A stretch of DNA of 6,878 nt from positions 1 through 6,878 of the forward strand of contig JAFABT010000359.1 of assembly GCA_023425905.1 (NCBI GenBank), given 5' to 3'. The stretch is from Actinomycetes bacterium (GTDB lineage: Bacteria > Actinomycetota > Actinomycetes > Actinomycetales > Cellulomonadaceae). This document shows positions 1 through 4,764 of this stretch, piece after piece. How positions within the stretch are numbered: the stretch's first letter is position 1; each line of letters starts with the position of its first letter. Made by a program: the position numbers and the translations under genes. Below the pieces are notes generated by a model. That model was not told the origin of the DNA. It saw only the letters and a list, made by a program, of their open reading frames with translations, and did not search any database.

Positions 1-2
1 TC

Positions 3-791
3 ATCTGGGGGCGCGTGCGCACACGGCGCGCGGAGCGTGCGGGCCTGCAGCCGGGCGTCACGGTGGGGCCGTCCATGCGCGAACGGATCAAGGGGCCCGA
101 CGCGCAGCGCCCGGCACGTCCGGCCAGCCCGCAGGGTGCGCAGTCGTCGCTCGGCCAGGTCGCCGCGATGCTCACGGAGAGCATGTCGGGCGGTCCGCAG
201 GGTGTGCCGCCGGGTTGGCGGCCGCTCGCGGCATCCGCGCACCTCGCGATGGAGTGGCGTGGGGTCCCGTTCTCGCTCGGAGGTGACGCGCCGACGGTGT
301 CCCGGGCGGTCACCGGCACGGTGCGAGGCTTCGAGGCCGTGGCATTCGAGTACACGACGCTCGACCGGCACTCGCTGCACGACCGGATGGGTCGCGACCA
401 CTCGACGATGCACGTCGTGGCGGTCCGACTGCCCGTCGTGCTGCCGACCCTCGAGGTGAGCGCCGAGGGCCTCAGCGGGTTCCTCACGCGGGGCTTCGCA
501 GGACCGGACGTCGAGGTCGGCGATCCGGCCTTCGACGCCGCGTTCCGGGTGTCGACGGGCGAGCCGCGCTTCGCGCAGGAGGTGCTCGGCCCGCAGCTGC
601 GGCAGTGGCTGCTCGCGAGCGCACGCCAGCCGTGGCGCATCGAGGGACGCGACGTCCTCACGTGGCGCCAGGGGGGTCAGACCATCCCGCGCGTCCTCGA
701 GGACGCCGACCGGCTCGCGACGATCGCCTCCGCCGTTCCGCTCCACGTGCTGCGGGCCCATGGGTTCGACCCTGGTGGGGCTCGGGGCTGA
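3..791 (+). CDS. Uncharacterised, probably membrane-anchored protein (5' end missing)
   Basis: The reading frame is open to the left edge. The first visible residues (IWGRVRTRR) look like the end of a transmembrane helix followed by a basic stop-transfer patch, so I read this as the cytoplasmic part of a protein whose start lies outside the window. A GTG at 15 is a poor alternative, since only a run of G stands 3 nt before it. About 60 residues of Ala/Pro/Gln/Ser-rich linker are followed by a compact soluble domain from roughly residue 70 to the end, with alternating strands such as GTVRGFEAVAFEYTT and VVAVRLPVVLPTLEV, then VGDPAFDAAFRVSTGEPRFA. This resembles uncharacterised actinobacterial proteins similar to DUF3137, but I am recalling a pattern rather than a match, so no function is assigned. 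It ends with TGA and converges on the acetyltransferase 49 bp downstream. Confidence 0.72.
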   Translation: MWGRVRTRRAERAGLQPGVTVGPSMRERIKGPDAQRPARPASPQGAQSSLGQVAAMLTESMSGGPQGVPPGWRPLAASAHLAMEWRGVPFSLGGDAPTVSRAVTGTVRGFEAVAFEYTTLDRHSLHDRMGRDHSTMHVVAVRLPVVLPTLEVSAEGLSGFLTRGFAGPDVEVGDPAFDAAFRVSTGEPRFAQEVLGPQLRQWLLASARQPWRIEGRDVLTWRQGGQTIPRVLEDADRLATIASAVPLHVLRAHGFDPGGARG

Positions 792-797
792 CTGCCC

Positions 798-823
798 GTG
801 CCGGACCGAGGGCACTTCGCCCT
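798..823. terminator. Weak hairpins between convergent genes
   Basis: The 49-bp gap between two convergent stop codons holds two mutually exclusive short hairpins. One pairs GTGCC (798-802) with GGCAC (811-815). The other pairs AGGGC (809-813) with GCCCT (819-823) around the loop ACTTC. Neither has a T-run, which is common in high-GC actinobacteria. The position fits a bidirectional terminator, but 5-bp stems in DNA this GC-rich can arise by chance. Confidence 0.3.
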
Positions 824-840
824 GGGGCGCGTCTGAGCGG

Positions 841-1278
841 CTAGCCGTTGCGGACGAGGTGGAGGAAGTCGTCGACCTCGTCCGAGCGCACGAGCGTGAA
901 TCCGAAGCGTTCGTAGAGGCTCCGCGAACGCGTCCCGCGGAGCACCTCGAGCCTCACCGTCCCCGGGTGCGCTGCGAGCCCCGAGCGGAGCAGTTCGCTG
1001 CCGAGGCCAGCACCGTGACGGGCGGGCTCGAGGTAGAAGAGGTGGAGGTGCCAGGCGTCGTCGTCGCGGGTCCACGCGATCGAGCCGACGGGCGCGCCGT
1101 CGACCTCGACGATGCTCACCCCGCCCGCGGCGAGCGCGGCCTCGACACGCGCCCGGGAGCGTCGCGGCGACCAGCGACCCAGCCGCTCGAGCGCCGGGCG
1201 CATCGTGCGTTCCTTGAGGCCGGTGATGTAGTCAAGGTCAGCGCAGGTCGCGGGCCGTAGGACGGGGTGCAGCGCCAT
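841..1278 (-). CDS. GNAT-family N-acetyltransferase
   Basis: A 145-residue protein with the single-domain GNAT fold, predicted to move an acetyl group from acetyl-CoA to an amine in the cytoplasm; the substrate is unknown. Seen in the sequence: an N-terminal strand and helix (PVLRPATCADLDYITGLKE), the central strands VSIVEVDGAPVGSIAW and HLHLFYLEP, then the acetyl-CoA pyrophosphate-binding motif A, R87-H-G-A-G-L-G93, which fits R/Q-x-x-G-x-G/A. The C-terminal motif is LYERFGF, with Y122 at the usual position of the catalytic or CoA-contacting tyrosine. Length is normal for the family. The ATG at 1276-1278 has no Shine-Dalgarno; a TAAGAT box lies exactly 6 nt upstream, so the start looks leaderless. 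It lies 47 bp downstream of the YwiC-like gene on the same strand but seems to have its own promoter. Confidence 0.9.
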   Translation of the reverse strand: MALHPVLRPATCADLDYITGLKERTMRPALERLGRWSPRRSRARVEAALAAGGVSIVEVDGAPVGSIAWTRDDDAWHLHLFYLEPARHGAGLGSELLRSGLAAHPGTVRLEVLRGTRSRSLYERFGFTLVRSDEVDDFLHLVRNG

Positions 1279-1284
1279 GTGCGG

Positions 1285-1290
1285 ATCTTA
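1285..1290 (-). promoter_or_regulatory. -10 box for a leaderless acetyltransferase transcript
   Basis: Read on the minus strand, TAAGAT is followed by CCGCAC and then ATG. The 6-nt gap places transcription initiation on the A of the start codon, the standard arrangement for leaderless genes in actinobacteria (TANNNT box, 6-7 nt, start). No convincing -35 is present and there is no Shine-Dalgarno. Confidence 0.6.
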
Positions 1291-1293
1291 GGG

Positions 1294-1306
1294 CTGGCCC
1301 GGCCAG
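1294..1306. repeat. 13-bp palindrome in the acetyltransferase promoter
   Basis: CTGGCC-C-GGCCAG is a perfect inverted repeat with 6-bp arms around a single base. It lies between the YwiC-like stop codon and the acetyltransferase -10 box, in the spacer where RNA polymerase would bind. It could be an operator for a dimeric repressor or the core of a weak terminator after the YwiC-like gene. All-GC arms make chance occurrence more likely here than in average DNA. Confidence 0.35.
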
Positions 1307-1325
1307 TGCGGTGCCGGACGGCGCT

Positions 1326-2111
1326 TCAGGCGAGGAGCGCCACCGCGAGCCCGATCGTCGCGACGATCTCCCCGATGCCGAGCTGCTTGGGTGTCGCGCG
1401 GGGCCAGCGGTGCGGGACGAGTGCGGCGCGCGCCGTCATGACGACGAAGAAGGCCGCCAGCCACCCCCAGGTCGCGCCCGGCAACCCGGGCCAGGTCGCA
1501 CCCGTCGCCCCCGCGACGACGGCGAGCGCCCCGGCGGCGAGGGCCGCGCCCGCGTGCCACCCGATGGACAGTCGCAGCATCGTCGGGTTCCCGCGCTCGC
1601 GGATCATCGTCTTCACGTAGAACGCGGTGCCGAAGAAGTACACCCATAGCACGGCCGCGACGGCCCACGCGGCGGCCGGTGCGTCGTACGGGAAGGCCCC
1701 GAGCCGCCAGGCGACGACGGCCATGGCGCAGGCCGCGAGGACGGTTGCTCCGTCGTTGAGGAGCGAGCGGTCACGGCGGCGCGCGGAGCACCAGAGGCTG
1801 ATGACGAGCAGGGGCGCGAACACTGGCGCCCACCACAGCAGCTGCGGATCGAGCACGAGCAGCGTCCCGCCGACGACGGCGGTGATCGCCCCGTAGGCCA
1901 GCACGGGCGGCCGGTAGCGGGCCTTGCGGCGCGACTTGAGCCAGAGCCCGGTTGCGTGGAACGCGAAGTAGGCGACGAACCACGCGGCGGCGAGGAGGAG
2001 GTGGAGCCACGTCGCCCCGCCGAGCACCGTTCCGAGGACGAGCGGAGCGGCGAGCATCGCCCACGCCCCGTGCTGGTCGGGAACCCATCCAGGGGAGCGT
2101 CGGCGTGCCAT
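1326..2111 (-). CDS. YwiC-like integral membrane protein
   Basis: A 261-residue polytopic membrane protein of the YwiC-like family (named for Bacillus subtilis YwiC; function unknown). The family signature is at the N-terminus: P11-x-Q-H-G-A-W-A-M19, followed by LAAPLVLG and a WFVAYFAFH helix. I count about eight hydrophobic segments, including around 17-35, 37-56, 72-90, 118-136, 145-163, 187-205, 211-228 and 243-260. Basic loops such as KSRRKARYR and SARRRDRS separate them and should face the cytoplasm. A conserved-looking WVYFFGTAFYVKTMIRERG stretch sits mid-protein. The ATG at 2109-2111 fits the family N-terminus and is preceded by a leaderless-type promoter rather than a Shine-Dalgarno. 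The acetyltransferase follows on the same strand after 47 bp. Transport or assembly roles have been guessed for this family, but nothing here supports a specific one. Confidence 0.88.
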   Translation of the reverse strand: MARRRSPGWVPDQHGAWAMLAAPLVLGTVLGGATWLHLLLAAAWFVAYFAFHATGLWLKSRRKARYRPPVLAYGAITAVVGGTLLVLDPQLLWWAPVFAPLLVISLWCSARRRDRSLLNDGATVLAACAMAVVAWRLGAFPYDAPAAAWAVAAVLWVYFFGTAFYVKTMIRERGNPTMLRLSIGWHAGAALAAGALAVVAGATGATWPGLPGATWGWLAAFFVVMTARAALVPHRWPRATPKQLGIGEIVATIGLAVALLA

Positions 2112-2117
2112 GGAGTC

Positions 2118-2147
2118 AACCTAGGCTGATTAATCTGACGAACCCAA
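2118..2147 (-). promoter_or_regulatory. Promoter for the YwiC-like gene, leaderless
   Basis: On the minus strand a -35-like TTGGGT (2142-2147) is separated by 18 bp from TAGGTT (2118-2123). This box ends exactly 6 nt before the ATG (GACTCC between them). There is no Shine-Dalgarno, so the transcript should begin at or next to the start codon. Confidence 0.6.
2128..2135. repeat. AT-rich palindrome GATTAATC in the promoter spacer
   Basis: GATTAATC is a perfect 8-bp palindrome lying between the -35 and -10 elements of the YwiC-like promoter, in one of the few AT-rich patches of the window. It could be an operator core. It also creates a TAATCT box (2131-2136) on the plus strand, a possible opposing -10, though no matching -35 is visible. 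Confidence 0.35.
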
Positions 2148-2196
2148 CTGAAGCGTCGTGAAAACCCTCGCACACCAGGCAGCGATCCGCCTCCAC

Positions 2197-2208
2197 CCCC
2201 GATCGGGG
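2197..2208. repeat. 12-bp perfect palindrome CCCCGATCGGGG
   Basis: A perfect inverted repeat in the gene-free region between the YwiC-like and HAD genes, about 86 bp upstream of the YwiC-like start. It is flanked by two copies of the direct repeat ACCCTCGCA (2164-2172 and 2215-2223). It may be an upstream regulatory site or a small hairpin (four or five pairs). No known operator is recognised. Confidence 0.35.
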
Positions 2209-2229
2209 CCGCAGACCCTCGCAGCCCCG

Positions 2230-2306
2230 CCACCGAGCCCGCTGTTCTGTGCCGAAGACGCTGCTTGAGACCCGCGGGTTCGGCACAGAGCGGCGGGCTC
2301 GCGTGG
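2230..2306. repeat. Long inverted repeat: hairpin of about 27 bp
   Basis: The left arm 2235-2256 pairs with the right arm 2279-2300 over 22 contiguous positions (each pair sums to 4535). The inner block is TCTGTGCCGAA against TTCGGCACAGA (11 bp) and the outer block is GAGCCCGC against GCGGGCTC (8 bp). Between them, TGT faces GCG as U.G, G-C, U.G, so all 22 positions pair in a plus-strand RNA, while the minus-strand RNA would have two C.A mismatches. Beyond a one-base bulge (C2302) five more pairs follow (2230-2234 with 2301-2306). The 22-nt loop overlaps the palindrome ACCCGCGGGT (2270-2279). It lies 47 bp past the HAD stop codon. It could be a terminator of the dedA-HAD operon, a dispersed REP/MITE-like repeat, or a small structured RNA; the sequence alone does not decide. 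Confidence 0.75.
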
Positions 2307-2334
2307 AGATGGCGCGCGGATGAGGAGCGAGTCA

Positions 2335-2346
2335 GGGCGCGCGCCC
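2335..2346 (-). terminator. GC palindrome just after the HAD stop codon
   Basis: GGGCGCGCGCCC is a perfect 12-bp palindrome starting 6 nt beyond the HAD TGA (read on the minus strand). As RNA it would form GGGC/GCCC around a GCGC loop, without a U-run. The position suits a terminator, but the stem is short; the stronger hairpin at 2230-2306 could do the job instead. Confidence 0.35.
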
Positions 2347-2352
2347 GGCGGG

Positions 2353-3144
2353 TCAGCGGGTGCCGACGAGTCCTACTAGGTCGGCGATCGAGTCGACGAC
2401 GTGGCTGGGGCGGAACGGAAAGCGCGCGATGTCGTGCTGCTTGGTCGAGCCGGTGAGCACGAGGAACGTCTCGAGGCCGGCCTCCATGCCGGCGACGACG
2501 TCGGTGTCCATGCGGTCGCCGATCATCGCGGTCGTCTCCGAGTGGGCGTCGATGCGGTTGAGGGCCGAGCGGAACATCATCGGGTTGGGCTTGCCGACGA
2601 AGTACGGCTTGCGGCCGGTCGCGGCAGTGATCATCGCCGCGACGGCCCCCGTCGCGGGCAGGTCGCCCTCGGTCGACGGGCCGGTGACGTCGGGGTTGGT
2701 CGCGATGAAGCGCGCGCCGCCCTGGATGAGGCGGACGGCCTGGGTGAGCGCCTCGAAGGAGTACGTCCGGGTCTCGCCGAGGACGACGAAGTCCGGGTCG
2801 TTCCCGGTGAGCGTGTACCCGGCCTCGTAGAGCGCCGTCGTGAGTCCGGCCTCGCCGATGACGTAGGCGGAGCCCTCGGGCTGCTGGTCGGCGAGGAAGT
2901 CGGCGGTCGCCATAGCCGACGTCCAGATCGACTCGAGCGGGACGTCGAGGCCGGAGCCGCGCAGTCGGGCCCGGAGGTCCCGCGGCGTGAAGATCGAGTT
3001 GTTCGTGAGGACGAGGAAGGGCGCGTCGGCGTCACGAAGAGCCTTGACGAAGTCTGCCGCGCCGGGGATGGCCTGTCCCTCGTGGACGAGGACCCCGTCC
3101 ATGTCGGTGAGCCAGCTGGTGATCGCTCCCGGACGGGGGGTCAT
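2353..3144 (-). CDS. HAD-IIA family (NagD-like) sugar/nucleotide phosphatase
   Basis: A 263-residue cytoplasmic HAD-superfamily hydrolase of subfamily IIA, the NagD / p-nitrophenylphosphatase type that removes phosphate from small metabolites through an aspartyl-phosphate intermediate. All four HAD motifs are present: motif I D14-M-D16-G (D14 nucleophile, D16 acid/base), motif II LVLTNNS with T47, motif III K185 in VGKPNPMMF, and motif IV G209-D210-R-M-D213-T-D215 for Mg2+ binding. The IIA cap lies between motifs II and III (roughly 60-180), including ATNPDVTGPSTEGDLPATGA. Length is typical. The ATG at 3142-3144 overlaps the upstream dedA stop as ATGA and has GGAGG at 3151-3155, 6 nt before it, so it is the second, translationally coupled gene of the operon. 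The true substrate (UMP, phosphoglycolate, a sugar phosphate or another) cannot be read from the sequence. Confidence 0.92.
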   Translation of the reverse strand: MTPRPGAITSWLTDMDGVLVHEGQAIPGAADFVKALRDADAPFLVLTNNSIFTPRDLRARLRGSGLDVPLESIWTSAMATADFLADQQPEGSAYVIGEAGLTTALYEAGYTLTGNDPDFVVLGETRTYSFEALTQAVRLIQGGARFIATNPDVTGPSTEGDLPATGAVAAMITAATGRKPYFVGKPNPMMFRSALNRIDAHSETTAMIGDRMDTDVVAGMEAGLETFLVLTGSTKQHDIARFPFRPSHVVDSIADLVGLVGTR

Positions 3145-3896
3145 CGGGCGCCTCCGTCCTCGGTCACCGGGTCGACGACGCGATCGATGATCGCCTCGGT
3201 GACGGGCGCCGTCACGGGAACGCCGGAGCGCTTCTTCTCCCGCCACCCGCGCCACACCTCGAGGATGATCGGGATGACGGAGATCCCGACGATCGCGACG
3301 AGGATGAGCTCGATGTTGTCCTTGACGAACGTGATGTTGCCGAGGAAGTAGCCCAGGAGCGTCACGCCGACGCCCCAGACGAACGCGCCGATGACGTTGT
3401 AGGAGACGAAGTGGCGGTAGTTCATCTTCCCGACGCCTGCCGCGACGGGGGCGTAGGTGCGCACGAAGGGCACGAACCTCGCGACGATGATCGTCCGGCC
3501 GCCGTACTTGTCGAAGTAGGCGTTCGTCTGGTCGATGTAGCTCTGCTTGAAGAACCTCGAGTCGGGGCGGTTGAAGATCCGCGGACCGAACCGCCTGCCG
3601 ATGACGTACGCGACCTGGTCGCCGGTGAACGCCGCGAGGAACAGGCCGGCGCACAGCAGCCACAGCGGCACGTCGATCGAGTCGTGCGCGACGAGCATGC
3701 CCGCGGTGAACAGCAGCGAGTCGCCGGGCAGGAACGGGAACAGCAGCCCGGTCTCGATGAACACGACGAGCACGACGCCGATGAGCACGTACGGCCCGAA
3801 GGACGCGATGAGCTTGTCGGCCTGGAGGAAGTCGGGCCCGAGAGTGGGAACAGGCCCTGCGGTGAGGGCGTCGAGGAGTGCTGCGGCAACCGGCAT
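3141..3896 (-). CDS. DedA-family membrane protein (VTT/SNARE-associated domain)
   Basis: A 251-residue polytopic membrane protein of the DedA family. Members have been implicated in undecaprenyl-phosphate or phospholipid flipping and in envelope and pH homeostasis. Hallmarks seen: a re-entrant-loop signature F46-I-E48-T-G-L-L-F-P-F-L-P-G-D59-S-L-L, G92-D93-Q and Y97-x-x-G100-R, the amphipathic stretch FFKQSYIDQTNAYFDKYGG (115-133), then V138-A-R140-F-V-P-F-V-R146-T-Y-A-P-V-A-A-G154. The two acidic residues and two arginines match those shown to be essential in E. coli YqjA/YghB. Two C-terminal helices follow (VIGAFVWGVGVTLLGYF and LILVAIVGISVIPIIL), then a basic tail. The frame extends further upstream, but that part would overlap the divergent methyltransferase; the chosen ATG (3894-3896) has a TACGCT box 7 nt before it and no Shine-Dalgarno. 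It is the first gene of the dedA-HAD operon. Confidence 0.93.
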   Translation of the reverse strand: MPVAAALLDALTAGPVPTLGPDFLQADKLIASFGPYVLIGVVLVVFIETGLLFPFLPGDSLLFTAGMLVAHDSIDVPLWLLCAGLFLAAFTGDQVAYVIGRRFGPRIFNRPDSRFFKQSYIDQTNAYFDKYGGRTIIVARFVPFVRTYAPVAAGVGKMNYRHFVSYNVIGAFVWGVGVTLLGYFLGNITFVKDNIELILVAIVGISVIPIILEVWRGWREKKRSGVPVTAPVTEAIIDRVVDPVTEDGGAR

Positions 3897-3903
3897 GGGT
3901 ACC

Positions 3904-3909
3904 AGCGTA
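3904..3909 (-). promoter_or_regulatory. -10 box for a leaderless dedA transcript
   Basis: On the minus strand TACGCT is followed by GGTACCC (7 nt) and then the dedA ATG, a TANNNT-to-start distance typical of leaderless actinobacterial genes. No convincing -35 is visible upstream, and no Shine-Dalgarno fits between box and start. Confidence 0.5.
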
Positions 3910-3933
3910 GGCGGCGTGCGGGAAGATGCCTCA

Positions 3934-4650
3934 GTGATCTCGGGACAGGATGGTGGGGGCGGGCCTCGCGCGGACGACGGCGCGTCCGAGGGGGCGCCCG
4001 AGCCTGAGGTCGGCGTCGGGCCCTGGCCCGGCGGCCCCGGCGCGTGGCCCGACGACCCGCGGCTCGACCCTGAGCTCCTCGCTCGCGGCGACCGCCGCAA
4101 CGTCGGGGACGAGTACCGGTACTGGCGGCTCGACGCAATCGTCGCGGACCTCGACACGCGCCGGCACGGGTTCCACGTCGCCGTGGAGAACTGGGGCCAC
4201 GACTTCAACATCGGCTCCGTCGTGCGCACCGCGAATGCCTTCAACGCGGCGGCCGTGCATGTCGTCGGCCGACGACGCTGGAACCGGCGCGGGGCGATGG
4301 TCACCGACCGCTACCAGCACGTCCACCACCACCCGTCGGTCGAGGACCTTCTCGCGTGGGCGGCGACGGCCGGACCCGACGGCGGCGCGCTCCCGCTCGT
4401 CGGAATCGACAACGTCCCGGGTTCCGTGCCGATCGAGGGTCGCGCGCTGCCCGAGGCTTGCGTGCTGCTCTTCGGTCAGGAGTCGACGGGGCTGTCAATC
4501 GAGGCGCAGCGGGCGTGCGAGGTCGTCCTCCACATCACCCAGTTCGGCTCGACCCGGTCGATCAACGCCGGGGCCGCTGCCGCGATCGCCATGCACTCCT
4601 GGGTGCTCCAGCACGCCGACCTCGCGACGGCGTCATCCGTCGACGGGTGA
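3934..4650 (+). CDS. TrmH/SpoU-family RNA 2'-O-ribose methyltransferase
   Basis: A SPOUT-superfamily enzyme, predicted to methylate the 2'-OH of a ribose in tRNA or rRNA using S-adenosylmethionine, with the cofactor held in a C-terminal trefoil knot. From the GTG at 3934 it has 238 residues. Motif 1 is N92-I-G-S-V-V-R98-T-A-N101, with the catalytic-type Asn and Arg. Motif 2 is LLFGQE183-S-T-G186-L. Motif 3 is QFGSTRSIN211-AGAAAAIAMH. An actinobacterial-looking block WPDDPRLDPELLARGDRRNV...YRYWR precedes the SPOUT core in place of a typical L30e-like domain. The start is uncertain: ATG 3895 and GTG 3916 are in the same frame. I prefer 3934 because a weak GGGAAG (3920-3925) lies 8 nt before it, the Gly/Asp-rich tail upstream looks unconserved, and ATG 3895 would overlap the dedA start codon. 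The RNA target cannot be named. Confidence 0.88.
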   Translation: MISGQDGGGGPRADDGASEGAPEPEVGVGPWPGGPGAWPDDPRLDPELLARGDRRNVGDEYRYWRLDAIVADLDTRRHGFHVAVENWGHDFNIGSVVRTANAFNAAAVHVVGRRRWNRRGAMVTDRYQHVHHHPSVEDLLAWAATAGPDGGALPLVGIDNVPGSVPIEGRALPEACVLLFGQESTGLSIEAQRACEVVLHITQFGSTRSINAGAAAAIAMHSWVLQHADLATASSVDG

Positions 4651-4665
4651 ACGCGTCCCACCTGT

Positions 4666-4685
4666 CGGACAAAACCGGACGAACA
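4666..4685 (+). repeat. Tandem 10-bp direct repeats upstream of a promoter
   Basis: CGGACAAAAC is followed immediately by CGGACGAACA (7 of 10 bases shared, the first five identical). The period of one helical turn puts both copies on the same DNA face, ending 2 bp before the -35 of the secreted-protein promoter. This is where an activator would bind, but no known binding site is recognised. Confidence 0.35.
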
Positions 4686-4687
4686 CG

Positions 4688-4717
4688 TTGAAACGGATGG
4701 GAGCGATTCCATAGGAT
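4688..4717 (+). promoter_or_regulatory. Sigma-70-type promoter of the secreted-protein gene
   Basis: TTGAAA (4688-4693) and TAGGAT (4712-4717) are separated by 18 bp. This is the best promoter match in the window and lies in the gap between the methyltransferase stop and the secreted-protein start. Transcription should begin near 4724, giving a leader of about 41 nt. Confidence 0.68.
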
Positions 4718-4725
4718 CACGCGGC

Positions 4726-4744
4726 GCCGACCACCGCGGTCGGC
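4726..4744 (+). promoter_or_regulatory. 5'-end hairpin in the secreted-protein leader
   Basis: GCCGACC (4726-4732) pairs perfectly with GGTCGGC (4738-4744) around the loop ACCGC: 7 bp, six of them G-C. It would begin within about two nucleotides of the predicted transcript start, a position where a hairpin protects mRNA from 5'-end-dependent decay. No U-run follows, so it is not a convincing terminator of the preceding gene. Confidence 0.5.
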
Positions 4745-4745
4745 T

Positions 4746-4762
4746 CCTCCTGGAGGTCCTCC
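4746..4762 (+). promoter_or_regulatory. Shine-Dalgarno inside overlapping inverted repeats
   Basis: The Shine-Dalgarno GGAGG (4752-4756) stands 8 nt before the ATG at 4765 and sets this start. The complement CCTCC lies on both sides of it (4746-4750 and 4758-4762), each one base away. Either copy could form a small stem over the ribosome binding site, although the 3-nt loops make these stems weak. Confidence 0.5.
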
Positions 4763-4764
4763 GC

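Noticed and set aside
760..1260. A plus-strand open frame opposite the acetyltransferase.
   Set aside because: It overlaps the convergent real genes and reads as charged low-complexity sequence; the minus strand carries the GNAT motif A and LYERFGF.
2131..2306. A plus-strand small-RNA gene driven by TAATCT at 2131-2136 and ending in the long hairpin.
   Set aside because: The -10 match is an incidental product of the GATTAATC palindrome and has no -35 at 16-19 bp, so I report the hairpin only, not an RNA gene.
2401..3351. A 316-codon plus-strand open frame across the HAD and DedA genes.
   Set aside because: Low-complexity Gly/Arg/Val/Glu translation, no recognisable motif, and it lies opposite two genes with complete family motifs.
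3897..4304. An N-terminal extension of DedA up to 4304.
   Set aside because: The extension has no membrane or DedA character, overlaps the methyltransferase coding region in antisense, and the ATG at 3896 has a suitable -10 box.
4646..4662. A possible terminator after the methyltransferase (GGTG ... CACC).
   Set aside because: The stem is only 4 bp with a 9-nt loop and no U-run, too weak to call.
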